From assembly GCF_000203795.2 (NCBI RefSeq), contig NW_006281108.1:625868-689867 (forward strand): a stretch of 64,000 bases of DNA. Reading direction: 5' to 3'. The translations under genes were made by a program, and so were the position numbers. Positions within the stretch are counted from its first letter, which is position 1. Each line of letters opens with the position of its first letter. This DNA comes from Batrachochytrium dendrobatidis JAM81. Lineage: Eukaryota; Chytridiomycota; Chytridiomycetes; Rhizophydiales. Below the pieces are notes generated by a model. The model worked only from the letters and a program-made list of their open reading frames with translations. It was not told the DNA's origin and did no database searches. Shown piece by piece: positions 1 to 12,907 of the stretch.

Positions 1-2133
1 CTGCAGATCCGCACTACATTCGACACAGATAATCAGATGCGCCTCACTTATAGCCAGAAACGCAGCTCGTATACTGGTTCGTTGGCTAGTTCGCAAAATG
101 AGTCCATTGTGAATTCATATACACATTCATACACTTTGCCTGCACATGCATCGTCCCACACTACAAATAACTTGTATAGTGAGGTGTCTACCCAGAGACT
201 ACGAGATCAACTTACTAAAGCTCACGAGCAATTATCTCATCACGACAGGGTAAAGCTTCAATTGAAGGGAGAGCTATCTACTTTACGCACCATTCTTGCT
301 CAGTCCAAGTCGGAGATTTCGGATTTACGCGGTCAGTTGGAGCAGGAACAACAAGTGTCAAATCAACTAAACGAAACCAAAAGTTCTTTGGCCTTGGTCA
401 AGATGGAACTCAATGCAACTCGTTTTGGGTACGACGGAGCTCTCTCTTGGATATTCCAGCAAGTGCATCGACAGTTTCTCGCGTCAGAGATTGAGCTTCA
501 TTCCATCAATCGGCTACTGCATCACCCATACACGAACCTACTGGATGATTTGGCAAATGATGAACACACCCAACCTCCTGAGCGCAATTGGGAGTTTGAT
601 TCTGATTGGGATTCTGATACTGATACGGGTGCCAACTCTCCATGGTGGCGGACAGAAATCTCTCCCCATACACCTGCATGGTCAAAAAAAGCAATTCTTT
701 GGCCATATTTCAGTGCTCCTATTGAAGAATTAGAGGATGATCAAAAGCAATCTTTCACTTTTGACTCTAGCAAGCTTCCATCACAGTCTGTTGTATCTCC
801 ACATCTAGATCGCTCTCAAACTGGTTTATCAGATTTGCAAACGAGTCAAAAACTTCTTTCTAGTTGGGAACAGTCCAGCACATTGCCTCCACTACCGAGC
901 AATTCTTTGGTACATATTTCTAAAAACTCCGTGGCAGGAGCTGAATCCTCCTTGGTCTTACTGGCTGCACATGTTCCCGAGACGACTGGCTCTTCTCAAA
1001 GCTATATGCCACCTCAAGGCTTTTATGAAAGCAGTGACTCAAACTCTGTTTCAACACGTAGCTTGTCCTCAAACAATTCATTGTCTGATGCTATAGAGTC
1101 CAATCACACTACTCGAAACTTTTCTTTTTCGGGTCTCAAAGCTTCCAAGAAAAATGCGATTGATGTAGATGATTCTCTGGCCTCTGTCCAAGTTAAGCGA
1201 GCTAGTGTTCGAAATTCTGTCTTTTTAACTTCTTCGTTGCAACCCTCAACTTGGCTTCAGCCATTTCAATCTTTGATGGGATTCAGCGATACCAAGTTTA
1301 TTCAAGACAACGGGTCTCAGACAACTCACAGAAGCGAGCGCGACGAATCACAAAGCGCAGCTTCTACTAATGGAATCGAGCGACCCATGGCAACTATACA
1401 CCGTAAGAAGAAGCCCAAACGCCCTGCTGCGATTGTCAAGGTGAATACTAGTGAGGTATACCGTTTTGATGAGGATAAAGTCGATACTGCACTTTTTAGT
1501 GATGACAAGTCCTCTACACCTGAAAACGATGTGGATCATGCAAAGCAGCCTCTTAGATCCTACTCGCGTACTTCTCGCTCGCATTCGACCCAGTCTCGCA
1601 AATCTGGCGCAGATTTAATCACTAGTAGTACAGCCACTACAACAGAGTGGAAAAAGGATCCGCACACTGTGCAGGTCTTGGAAGACTTTCTTAATGATCA
1701 GGGCAATATTTCTGATATTGAATTCAAGGGTCCTGCTCGTGTTGCACGAATTCCGGCCAGACCACGTAGACACACCATTTTAGATGGACTTGTTCAATAT
1801 ATAGAGCCTTCACCTGTTTCTTCGCCAGCATCAAGTAAAATCAGCAGTAAACGCTTGACAGCTATTCCATCACGCAGATCATTCCAATACACTCCAGGTA
1901 GTTGTGCATCCGATGCATCCGATACATCGCCATCAAATCGCTACTTGCCTCTCTACACAACTTCACCCAAACAATCTGCTGGGTCCATTGCGTCGGATCG
2001 AACATCCACTTTAGAGCGCATGGCAAGCAATGTCGAGTCTGTATTAGAATCTGCACTTGATAACTCGTGGGGATTGCTTCCTGGATGGTTAAAATCTGGC
2101 AAACCTTCACCAAAAGAATTGAGATCTGGTTAA
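1..2133 (+). CDS. Ser-rich coiled-coil protein, 5' end outside window
   Basis: I do not recognise this protein. The reading frame is open to the left window edge, so the ATG at 37 may be internal and the gene is probably truncated here. Counting from that ATG (698 residues), residues about 50-125 form a heptad-like coiled coil. A short ordered stretch rich in aromatic residues follows (about 125-170, including SWIFQQVHRQF), then an acidic patch with repeated SDWDSD-type residues. The remainder is low-complexity Ser/Thr-rich sequence with basic patches (HRKKKPKRP near residue 455) and looks disordered. No membrane segment or catalytic motif is visible. A scaffold or cytoskeletal role is possible but is only inference. 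The coding call rests on the long uninterrupted frame; no introns are needed. Confidence 0.75.
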   Translation: MQIRTTFDTDNQMRLTYSQKRSSYTGSLASSQNESIVNSYTHSYTLPAHASSHTTNNLYSEVSTQRLRDQLTKAHEQLSHHDRVKLQLKGELSTLRTILAQSKSEISDLRGQLEQEQQVSNQLNETKSSLALVKMELNATRFGYDGALSWIFQQVHRQFLASEIELHSINRLLHHPYTNLLDDLANDEHTQPPERNWEFDSDWDSDTDTGANSPWWRTEISPHTPAWSKKAILWPYFSAPIEELEDDQKQSFTFDSSKLPSQSVVSPHLDRSQTGLSDLQTSQKLLSSWEQSSTLPPLPSNSLVHISKNSVAGAESSLVLLAAHVPETTGSSQSYMPPQGFYESSDSNSVSTRSLSSNNSLSDAIESNHTTRNFSFSGLKASKKNAIDVDDSLASVQVKRASVRNSVFLTSSLQPSTWLQPFQSLMGFSDTKFIQDNGSQTTHRSERDESQSAASTNGIERPMATIHRKKKPKRPAAIVKVNTSEVYRFDEDKVDTALFSDDKSSTPENDVDHAKQPLRSYSRTSRSHSTQSRKSGADLITSSTATTTEWKKDPHTVQVLEDFLNDQGNISDIEFKGPARVARIPARPRRHTILDGLVQYIEPSPVSSPASSKISSKRLTAIPSRRSFQYTPGSCASDASDTSPSNRYLPLYTTSPKQSAGSIASDRTSTLERMASNVESVLESALDNSWGLLPGWLKSGKPSPKELRSG

Positions 2134-2631
2134 AATGCAACGCGTCACTTTTACCTTGATTAAAGTGAATGGTATAACATTTTTAACCCGCCCTCTCCAC
2201 TGCTACTGAGTTATATAGTCTAATTTTCATCTCCTTTTCAACATCATTACACTACTCGTATACTTTTCCCAATAATGAATAATCCATCTGATATAAACGA
2301 TTGTTTGAAATTGAAGAGATGGATAGTAATGAGGTCAAAGACTGAGCATAGCTAGAAACTGTATAGGATAAAGTACAAGATCATCAATGTGGAATCATTA
2401 GATTGATCGCACTAACAACTGCTGATTCAGCACATTTTAAACTTTAAACAACCTATGCCATGTGCTTACTAAAAGCCTATTTTGTTTATTAGACAATCCA
2501 GACTAGTTGCTTCCATTTTATCTTGAACGTCCACGCACATGTCATGTTTTAGTAAAAATGAGCAACTTGATTGACCATTAAACTGATGAATGGTAATCCA
2601 TAAGCCATCGCATCGCCTTTGCGTTTCAGAT
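2134..2631. other. intergenic, no feature seen
   Basis: AT-rich spacer between two convergent gene ends. I see no ORF, RNA gene or clear repeat in it. Confidence 0.6.
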
Positions 2632-5413
2632 TCACGTAGTACTTTCAAATAAATCCGGCTTGATAGAATAACTTACAGATTCTTTTGATTGTAAAGAAAG
2701 CTCAGCAGCCTTCATTCCAAAACGAACAATCCTAGATAGTTCCGACATTGTGGTACCTTGTAAATCAAGTGGATATGGCAATGATGCCAATCCGGTAAGT
2801 ATTGTGCCCACCATACTATCCCCAGCACCTGTAACACTGATGATATGATTGACAGGACCTTTCACTTCCAAACAAGCCATTTCACAACTGTACTTTCCGG
2901 TACTCGTTGATTGAACTCTTTTTCCAATCATTACGCCTTGTGGTCCACGCTTAACAATCACCAACTCGAACGCTTTCAACAGATTACCAATATACTTGGC
3001 GATCGAGTCTAGACATATTTGTAGAAAACAAGATTAGCATTATAACTCATAATGTCATTACAGTTTACCTAGTTACCTGAATCTGGTGCTAGCTCAACCA
3101 CTTTGAATACGCCATCGACATCAGATACCTTGTCAAGAGCATTGCTCATTGCAACAAGCTCATCATCATTTGGTGTAACAATCTGAACCTGAGAAATCAG
3201 ATTTGCTGGAAGATCAAACAATTTGCGAGATTTTACAACTGATGTTGGTTCAAAGCATACCAATGTATCCGATGTTTTGGTAGTCTCTAGCAATTCTTTT
3301 AGCAAAGACACGGATACATTGGCATCGACACAGATAACTGAGGGTGGGTTTTCTTGAATTGTTTTCCAAACTTGGCCATCAATGGATATCTGCTCATGGA
3401 TTTTCATGTCGGAAACTGCAGCAAGCAGCTCGCCGTCTGGCTGTAGGAGTGCCGTGTAGGTGGCAGTGGAAGATCCTTGAATAGCCTTGACAAATTCCGA
3501 ATTCTAGAATTCAATGAATAGCACCCCAATACACACAATAACGTTGAATGGTACTGATATCCTTGCCAGTCACAAAATCGGTCACTTACCATTCCAGAAT
3601 CCTCAAAAGCAGACATGACTTGTTTTCCAATGGCATCATCGCCAACAGCACTTAGAAACCGTGGACGACCACCCGATCGACAACACGCTTTAGCAACATT
3701 GAGACCAACTCCTCCCAGAGATTGGTATACCGATCCAGGCGTAGATGTACGCATGATTTCATTTTTGTTTGACCCAGCATCAAACTTGGCCGAAATGTCC
3801 AAAACAGTTCCCCCAATAATAAGCGGTGTATGTAACCCTGTTTTAAGAGTGTTTGATGAAGAGATGGAGTTGGATTTCTGGCAATACTGTTTGCTGGCCT
3901 CGACCGATTTTTTGTGTGACAAAGCACGAGCAATATCACTTCCAATTGCTGCATTATTTTTTACAAGACTAATGTCTAGAATAACACATTGAATAAATAA
4001 GCATTGAACCAAATCAAAAGATCTATGCATTGCAAAAATATTGAAACACAATTGCCATCAAATCACTCACTGGCTGCCAATGACATTCCACCCGTCAACG
4101 TTTTGACCTTGTCCAGTAAAAACGGTGTAATGTCCTTGCCGCGCACTCCACGTTGACTATCCAATTCAAATAGTTGAATGTATCAAAACACATGATTTTG
4201 AATGCAATTGAATGAAAACTCCTTACTTTGCTTCATGAATCGCATCTTGAATGACCTTTTCAAGACGATCTGGATGTGGGTATGCGTCCTTTTCAGGAAT
4301 TGGAACTGCAATCACAAGACCGCTGTTGAGTCCAAGTGATAAGTTTGCATCTGTTTATTACATAATGTACACGCAAGATTAGCCCTGTATACAATGTGAC
4401 CATTCAACGCACATTGACCCAACTTACAAATCATATCAGCACACTCTTGAGGAGTAGTCAGGTTTGCCATACTCTAATGGACAGTCTTGTCAGTGAGATC
4501 TGTAATGGATGAACGAATTTAAACTGAAATTGATGCTCACCTTGAATCCACTTTTACGAGTGTAGAATGCTGGAAAGTCGTCAGAATCGCCATACGAAAC
4601 AACTGTAACACCTTGTGTTTCCTAATCATCCATGCAAGACAAGATTGGATCAATTTGTTTAATCGTGTTAAAACAACAAATCAATACGATTGCATACTAG
4701 ATATTCTAGTGTTCGACCAATGTCCAGAATAGATTTGACACCAGCAGAAATGACTGCGATGGGAGTGCGACCCAGCTCGGTCAGATCAGCACTGATATCC
4801 ATAGAAGACTCGCTGCCTCGATGCACACCACCAATACCGCCCGTAACAAACACGTCAATACCCGCCTTGTGAGCCGCAATCATTGTTCCAGAAACCGTGG
4901 TGGATCCAGGCAGATTGCGACCCAGAACAAGAGCCATGTCCCTGCGAGAGGTTTTTGTAGCATCGAGACCAATCTTGGCCAATCGTTCAAGATCAGACCC
5001 GTCCAGTCCTAATGATTCATGACAATTGTATAAATCCGTTGAATGAGTAGCTGACATGAATGCAATGAATTATCTTGCATACTAGACATCACACCTATTC
5101 TTAATTGTCCATCCAGCAGTGCAATGGTTGCAGGAACACATCCATGCTGTCTCACAATGGTTTCTACTTCAATGGCAGTTTCAAGGTTTTGTGGAAATGG
5201 CATGCCATGAGTGATGATGGTGGATTCCAGTGCAACAACTGGCCAACCCTTGCCAAGTGCCTGTTGAACGGTATCACTAATACGAGTGATGGTGTTATGA
5301 AAGGATCTGACTGTATAAAAAGTGCCATGAGTGCATGGCATGAGTTTCCTGTAAGGATTGGTCATACGAAACACTCTGGATAGAGACTGTTGCTGGATCA
5401 TCCATGCTGCCAT
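2632..5413 (-). CDS. bifunctional pseudouridine-5'-phosphate glycosidase / pseudouridine kinase
   Basis: Salvages pseudouridine: the kinase half makes pseudouridine 5'-phosphate and the glycosidase half splits it to uracil and ribose 5-phosphate. About eight exons on the minus strand. The N-terminal PsuG domain runs from about 5320 to 4070 (ALESTIITHGMPFPQN, FVTGGIGGVHRG, GKDITPFLL). The C-terminal PfkB-type kinase runs from about 3985 to 2632 (GGTVLDI, SLGGVGLNVA, VTPNDDE, and the catalytic signature VTGAGDSMVG). The G-then-K fusion order is known in fungi and other eukaryotes; in bacteria these are separate psuG and psuK genes. The residues before PsuG (AAWMIQQQSLSRVFRM and on) are basic and hydroxylated, so a mitochondrial presequence is possible. 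Starts at 5518 or 5479 are also open; I chose the Met near 5413. The stop is TGA at 2632-2634. Confidence 0.9.
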
Positions 5414-5603
5414 TGTTGATCTTGTAGTCAACCTCAACTCACTTGCTTTATAAGCATTGAATGTGTTTTTGAACCCCATCGTTGTACAATCTCCTGCCAT
5501 GGTCATCCACCAATACATTGTCCCTCCTAATCAACTCCTGGAAAAGCTTAAATCCAAACTGATTATTCAATTTCATGTCATTTATTATGTTGATACTAGT
5601 AAT

Positions 5604-8600
5604 TCACGAGGCATCATCTTCAGTAATTAAATTTGTAAAGATCTCGTCTAGAGTCGTTTGACTGATGCCCCAGTTCTGTATACCATATCGAGAATGTTCT
5701 CGAGCCATGGCATCAAATACAAATGCTAATTCCTGGGCTTTAGGAAGAAACACATATACACGTACATTGTTAAATGTTTGGATTCGCTTGAACTCGCAGT
5801 TTGGTAAAAGTGAGTTGAGAAACTGTTCTGCACTGTCAAGTCGATGGTATTCACCATATATAGAAAGTTTGTATCCAGATCCATAGCTGTCTTTTAAAGT
5901 TGTTGTGGATCCTATACATCGCATTGTGCCTTTGGCCATAATACCAATGCACTGACAGCACACTTCTGCTTCTTCCATAGAGTGCGTTGTCTAAATACAA
6001 TCGTATGATTCCATAGTACAATTAATATAGATTTACTTTTAGTCTCGAGTCAAACCATGGATTCGCAAACCCTACATACCATAAGAATAGCGCAATTTCC
6101 TCGTGCACGAGCAATCACATCCCATACAGTACGTCTTACTTCAGGATCCAATCCAGTCTACATTTGAACCAAGAAGGGTTAAAATCAGCCTCAAATTCAA
6201 TAAAAATCCATTGTTTCTATGGATCTCGTTCTCATCTAGCACACATGGTTTTACTTACAGTAGGCTCATCTAAAAACACAACTTTTGGGTCTGCAACAAG
6301 AGCAATAGCAATACTTAATCGACGCTTTTCTCCACCAGAAAGGTTCTTTACACGACGACTCCGCATTGTCTCTAATTTGACAAGCTCCATTGCAGCGACT
6401 ACTGCTTCACGCTCAAACTCTGGGAAAACTCCTTTGAGTCTAGCATAGAAAAAAAGATGCTCGTCTACCGTAAGATCGTCCCATAAAATATCAAACTACA
6501 AAAAATTAAGTCGAGTTAAATAAAACAATCTTGCAAGATTACAAATGCTCATCAGATTGAATTCAGACATGATTGAACTAACTTGAGGACAAACACCAAT
6601 CGAACGAAACGCGGCATCGGCATCTTTGATAATATCATGTCCACCAAGAGTGGCATTTCCAGTGGTAGGCTCGTATACTCCAGTTAAAATACTAATCAAG
6701 CTTGTCTTTCCAGCACCGTTAGGTCCCAACAGTCCAAACACAGTATTGTTCTCAACGGCAAGAGTGATGTTGTTAACAGCAGTCTTTTTTTTACCAGACT
6801 CATTGGTATATTCTTTAACCATGTTGCGCATGACAAGCGGAGCATCTTTTTCATATTGCTCATTCAATACCCGTATACGCTCAGCACGGACATCTTCGTT
6901 TTCGGTAGACACAACATTATGATCCAAAGTGTGCGTATATTCCTTTAATCAAAAATAATGTTAGCCAACAACCCTAAATTGATATGAAAATAATGCATAG
7001 CTTATACAGTTTTCATGAAACATACATCGTCAATTTTTGAGAGTTTTGGAGCAGATGGCTTCATATACTGAGTGACAGGATAGTGCCACGGTTTGTTGGA
7101 ACCAAACTCTGACTTTATGACATTTCCAAGATATACAGAAAGCAGCAGGTAGGCAAAGATTTCGGCAAAAAGCGTCATGACTGCAGTAAAAACTTCATCT
7201 CCAGGAACAAGTCGTGATACAGAGTATGGCTATCAAAGATGTGTTCAATTGATTAAATCCAGAATCAGTAAACAAGTCTACACGACAAACAGGATTACAT
7301 GAGAATATCAAACCACATACAGTTTGTTGTGAAGAAGTTGCAGCATTATTCAACACTCCAAGTGCACGGTAAAACGCAAAAGGTGGCCATACAAACAAAA
7401 TGGTCGGAAAAGAACTGCTTCCAGAAAAAACCTCGTCAAGAATAAAAGATGTCACAACACCACAGACCACAATCAGAAATACACTGACTGTATTCAAGCA
7501 CAAAACAAATCAGTACCAATACATTTTCACCACACTCCAAAATATCTAGCCGAGTATTCATGACCACCTACTTAGAGCAAAGCGCGATTGACGGAAAAGA
7601 GAGTTGAAGAACATGGAAAGAGTGACTTGAATATTTCCCCAAAGAAAAAACAGGATTGCCAAAAGAAGAGGATCTGTTTTGGAAAAAAGCTCAAGCGAGG
7701 TTAAATAGCCACTGACCCAAAAAATGGCCGTGGACACCAAAAATGTCAAAAAGAAAGTGATGTATTCAGATAGGTAGTAGGCTGCTGGACTACCGAGTCC
7801 ATTCTAAAACATGCAATGCGCAGAAAATTAAACAATTCAAGTATTAGAATATAGAAATATACAATAACATTGAGTTGAAAAGTGCAATGTGGCAGCTTAC
7901 CATACGCATCATTGTCACAATCTTTGACTCCTTGTCACGAACAAGAGAGATGGTGAAAATAGGTAAAAGAAAAGAAATACCCAAAGGATATAAAATGCGT
8001 CCAATGATTGAACCAAAGGGAATGTCAAAGGAAGGTTTGGCTAGAAAGGGAAAGTTTCGGAGTCCCTGAGTGATAACAGTGCTTGCCAATTTGGGAGATG
8101 AGAATCGAACAATAGCATTGCTAAGTTGAGCCTGTTGAAGCAACATACGAAGACCTGCCAAGGGGAATCCAGGAGTTCGTTCCAGTCTCTGATCTTTACC
8201 AACTTGAAGGATATAAGAGTATTTCTTGTTTGAGTGATCCACGGTTTTGAATCCAATCCCAGCATAGGGCACGTTTGAATATGCCTTGTTTAGATTTCCA
8301 AGAACCAACGCCATTTGAATATCAGAAGGATTTCCTTGAAGAGCCGAAGAGTCAACTCGAGCGAGGTTGGATATAGCCTGCTGAATGGTGGAATAAAACA
8401 AGGCGTCCATATCTTTTACATTGGCTGAATTTGTAATATTGAAATAAGGAACTTTTTGTGCACCACCAAGACCAGGAGGAGAAAATCTGATTTCAACATT
8501 GTATCTAGGCTCAATCGTGTCTAGCATGCCTTTTGCAGTTGATGCTGGAGTAAAGAATGTATTAGGGATCTGAGATATATCGGCAAGAAGCGGCTGTTTT

Positions 8601-10727
8601 GGGGAAGAGCCAATGTCATTTGGATTTACATTAGGACCAAGAGATACAACTGCCCAGGGTCGCATCTGGTATAATGCAAAAGATCGAGCCAGACTCAACG
8701 CTTGAGCTTGTCGAGCCGGATCTGCAAAGGTAAGAAGTGGTTGAAGTAGATCAAGCCAACCAGAATTGAGTTCAGAAACATACAACGAATCTTTAAATGC
8801 GTACTCTGGATGAGTAGATGTACGAGGAACACGCTCATAAACACTTTCATCATTGCGAGGATAATCTCCTCCAAACCAGTTTACACAGGGCATACCGCCA
8901 GCAACAGTAGTTGAACTAAGTTGAGAAAACACGTCCTTGGACGATAAGTCAACCAAGGATGCTCTAGAGAAATAATTGGCGTGACGTACAGGCATACTAG
9001 AATCCGCATTGGGTACCAAAGACGGAGAAGATGTAGCAATTCCAATTCCAGAAAGATTAAAAATGGGCCAGTTCTGTTCATTGATTGATAGAGCACTACT
9101 GCAATAAAGAATTTCTGGATAAACCCAAATTGAGTCATTGTTTAGTTAGTAAACAGCACACACCACCAAAGCTTAGATTTGCACAATGATTACATGATAC
9201 TCACGATAATTGTTATTGCTATTGTTACTAAGATTGGCAATTGCAAACTTGAGCACAAACGAAACGAGAACCATCATAAGTGGACACAGACTGTAATAAA
9301 GATGCATGGATTGTGATGAGCTAAAATCGAACAAACCCGATTCATACACGAGTGAATTTACCTGACACAGCAAATGTTTGTAAACCATTGTCGTTGTTGG
9401 AAACTGATTGCCTTTCGTCCAAATGCACTAAATGCAAAACATGGTTAGTTTTCCTGGACATACAACACAGCGTGGTAGATGGATGTATAGCAAGAATAGA
9501 ACATGTGTAGTATCGATTATCAAGAGCTAAAATCTGGAATGCAATTTATTGCACTTACCGAAATTTATATGAGCCGTGTATGTTTTGCTTGTATTGTTCT
9601 TGCCATTCGATGGGAAGTTTCTGCATAATAGACGCAGCGACACTGTTTTTACGATGTAAGCCAGATTGCGGTGGTAACGGAGGCAGATGTTTCTGGGGAG
9701 TGCCATAGGGTGTTGTAGTGTCTGCATGAGTAACATAATTGACAGCAGTAATGTGCATGCCTCGTCGTTGGGTGATTTGAGAAGTATTAAGGGGTGGGGC
9801 CATCAATGGTGGATAAGCTGGTTCGTTATAAGTATTTGTACTAGTGAATGAGAGAGCAGATAAAGGAGATGACTGTGAAGCCAGTGCCATCTGTTGTGAT
9901 GAAGGAATGACCAGATTGTGAATAGGTTTTGGGGCGGCATTGGATGTGGATCCTGATGCGACATTAGCAGTTACGGTAGATAGTTTGCGATCAACTTTAG
10001 GATAGCCAAGTGTATTGTATCTCTGTAGTGGTTTAGCAGGTCTTTTTGCAAATGACATGGATCGCAATAATGGGGTTCCGTTGCTCGACGCATTCGTCTT
10101 TGCTTCTCGCTCGTTTTCTAAACGTCGTTCCTCAATGGCTCGATAGGGCAGAGATTTGTTACGACGTAAATCGGTTGATGCTCTGCTAGCAGGCTCAGTG
10201 ATTGAGTTGTTGGCTGTAGCAAGACTGTTTTTTGAAAGATTGACCATTTCTGATCCGTCCTCAGAGCCACTGTCATTAAACCTGACAATGCCCTTTGTGT
10301 TGGAAGGCATTGTTTTACTGCGAGCTAAAGAAGATCCTTCTTTTGACAAGAGTCCGGCTCGAGTGACTTGCGACGGACGCAATGGACTCCCGACAGAAGG
10401 AATATTATTTGTTTTATTACTAATGGGTTGAGCAGAGTGATTATACATAGTAGCACTTCCAGCATCAGGCTCTCCAGAAAGCATCAATGGGGCGTCTCGG
10501 AAGGAAACAGTAGGTGTTCTAGCAAGCATTCCGGAACGAGCACTACTGGACAGACTGTCTACAGGAACAAGTTCAGACTGCTCCGGATCATCATCTATTC
10601 CTTGCATGCCTATCTGCAAGCCTTTGGGTTTAGTTTGATCCATTGGGATTACTAGTGTCGAGGTACGTAAAATATCAGGAAAGTTTTGGCGTTGCTTTCG
10701 AGGGCGTTTGTGCACCAACCACAACAT
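5604..10727 (-). CDS. ABCA-family half transporter with long Ser-rich N-terminal extension
   Basis: ATP-binding cassette protein of subfamily A, probably a lipid transporter. About ten exons. The first large exon (10727-9555) encodes about 390 Ser/Pro-rich residues with no ABC homology. A GTAAGT donor at 9554 joins in frame to an acceptor near 9430, giving AFGRKAISFQQRQWFTNIC, which resembles the cytosolic start of ABCA proteins. Then come TM1 (about 9320-9200), a large lumenal/extracellular loop (about 9100-8080), several membrane segments (8000-7150) and one nucleotide-binding domain: Walker A GPNGAGKTS, signature LSGGEKRR, Walker B VVFLDEPT, C-terminal TTLDEIFTNLI. Only one NBD is present, so it is a half transporter. 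Start choice is uncertain: ATGs at 10727 and 10643 are both possible. The NBD call is firm; the fusion rests on splice phase. Confidence 0.85.
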
Positions 10728-10843
10728 TGTTCGTTGGGCTGTCCAGCAGTCCAATCCACTCCACCAAGCATCTCACTGCACAACACATTCATTTGAGTTG
10801 TCAACTGATATTATATATTCATAGCCAAGCCCATGATGGGAGT

Positions 10844-12907
10844 CTACAGAGAAAAGGTCTCTGAAAACACAACAAACATGCCATCGGAACTGGTGGCTCT
10901 ACGTGCTGCCTGTTCTACTGACAGAACAAGAGACTGTGGTCCACACACTAATAGAAAACAGCAGGTGTCAAGGGTTTGGATTTATCCGTCATAGTTGTAT
11001 CAAATAAAGTTGCTGTCAGTACAATCCCATCTATAAAACTCTTGATATCTGAAAACCTTGCACTTCTTACCTGCAACTGATACGTTGTGGTTGGGCCTAT
11101 GTTGCAGTCCTTGCATAAGGCTCAAAATATCTGGTTTACAATATTCTACAGAAGCTGGTAAGCTTCTTGTTTTTTGTGTGAGTTCTTGATACGTGCATGT
11201 TGCATGTAAATGAACTTGAATACCACATGAAACTGCCTTGGTCAGCTCCGCGGTAAACCAGTTAAAATGATCTGGTTTTAAAATACATTGTAAAATGTCA
11301 AGTACTAGTCTAATCGATACATGTCAAGTCTATATTACCTGGATTGCGTGTAACCCAAACCAGCCCAACTTGCTTGCGATCACCAGTTAATGCATGTTGA
11401 TTACGATGCATGATGGTTCTCAAAATAGACAGTAACGGTGTAATTCCAATACCACCAGCAACAAGTAAAACCGTATCTCGATCCATGACCCCATCAAACG
11501 CTCGTCCATATGGTCCATCTACAAACACACTCAATGCTCTCCTACTACTAATGAACTGATGCAACTCTTTGGTGAAAAACCCTTTTTTTCGAATAGCAAG
11601 CTCACACAACTCTGGCTTGAGAGTTTCTCGCTGTGACGGTGTAGAATCATCGGACAACCGTGAGCCTATCTCACTGTTGGCCTCCAAAAGTTCAATCGAC
11701 TGTGCAGTTTCCTGCTGATTTTTAGCTGCAAAATCAATCTCGGGCGAGATTATACTGAACGGATGCCACTCATATGGAGTTATATCTGGAATCTTGATAA
11801 ACACAAACTGTCCAGCCCTTGCCTTTTCCATCTTTCCTAAAAACGATGGCTGAAAGAGTGTCAGGCGGATCATATCATTATCGACAGCACACGAATCCAC
11901 AATGTTGGCTGGTCGAAGTGCTCGTACAATTCGTAAAATCCGATCAAGTCCATACAGAACAGCTCCGGGTATAAAAAACTGTGGACTTTGAGCAGTATGA
12001 AAGTAGAGCAAAACCAAGACTGTAGGATAGCTTTAAAAGACAATATATACCCATAAAGATTGCAGAACAAATAGGTCAATGAAATGTGAGTTGACTATAA
12101 CCTCGTCAGTCTACCAAGACCAACCATCAAAAAAAGTCGAGTTGCAGACAATACATTACCTCAAAATATGGATCCAGTAGAACAACTCAAATGAAATACG
12201 ACGAACTAGCGGAATGGCACTGGTCAAGAATACTAGTCCAAATAAACTCCCTGCTGCTAAACCATATGGGATCATAGCTCGAGAGTTGATTGACTCGACT
12301 AGAAAAGAAGCCGAACCCCACATGTATAGATACAATGATCCATGGAACAGAGAACATAAACATGCAACAACCCCAAGCAGGGCATGAAACAGCAAGCATC
12401 TTTCATAGGAAATTCCCAAAATAGCACTCAGAGGAGAGTTGCGAAGTGGCAGCAGAGTCAGTACTGATAGGTTAGCAAGAGCCAGATATCCAAATCGAGG
12501 AAAATCAATGTCATCCAATGTACTGATAGTTGTAACGGAAAACAGAGCAGTAATAACAATATAGACCACCACCAACACTATATCTGGCAAACTATAGTAT
12601 GGCCATACAGGCATAGTCGATAGCGAGCATGTGTTGCATAATCGCAAAAATGCATTGTTTGCATTGCCTATCCAAGTAAAAAGTTAGTACAGTATCATCA
12701 GATGCACACGGCTCAATTCGGAAGTCTATTCAACTGCATTTGCAAGGCTTGCTGCAAAGACTTTGCTGTCACTTTATATTTGATGCAGTGGAATATACCT
12801 GAAAAAAGCCGTTTCCATGGTAGAATGCCAATGGCCACTAAAAGACTGACTAGCAGAGCATAAACAGTTGCAGCTTCTAAATGACTCTTGTTATACAGTA
12901 GAGCCAT
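10844..12907 (-). CDS. ferric reductase / NADPH oxidase-like flavocytochrome
   Basis: Membrane flavocytochrome moving electrons from NADPH through FAD and two hemes to ferric iron or oxygen. The N-terminus (MALLYNKSHLEAATVYALL) begins with a membrane segment. The ferric-reductase transmembrane domain lies at 12647-12000. Two H-x13-H heme pairs are visible: HALLGVVACLCSLFH, and one spanning an intron (WIHILS joined to YPTVLVLLYFH at an acceptor near 12035). The FAD-binding domain has HPFSIISPE (about 11765) and the NAD(P)-binding domain has DGPYGRAF and VLLVAGGIGITPLL. The C-terminal exons run through a CGP motif to GMFVVFSETFSL and a stop at 10844-10846. There is a low-complexity insert between the FAD and NAD(P) parts. 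Whether it is FRE or NOX cannot be settled by eye; no EF-hand is present. Confidence 0.88.

Noticed and set aside
2624..2640. ATTCACGTAGT near the end of the PsuG-PsuK gene as another element end
   Set aside because: It overlaps coding sequence and the stop codon, and only part of the motif matches, so it is probably chance.
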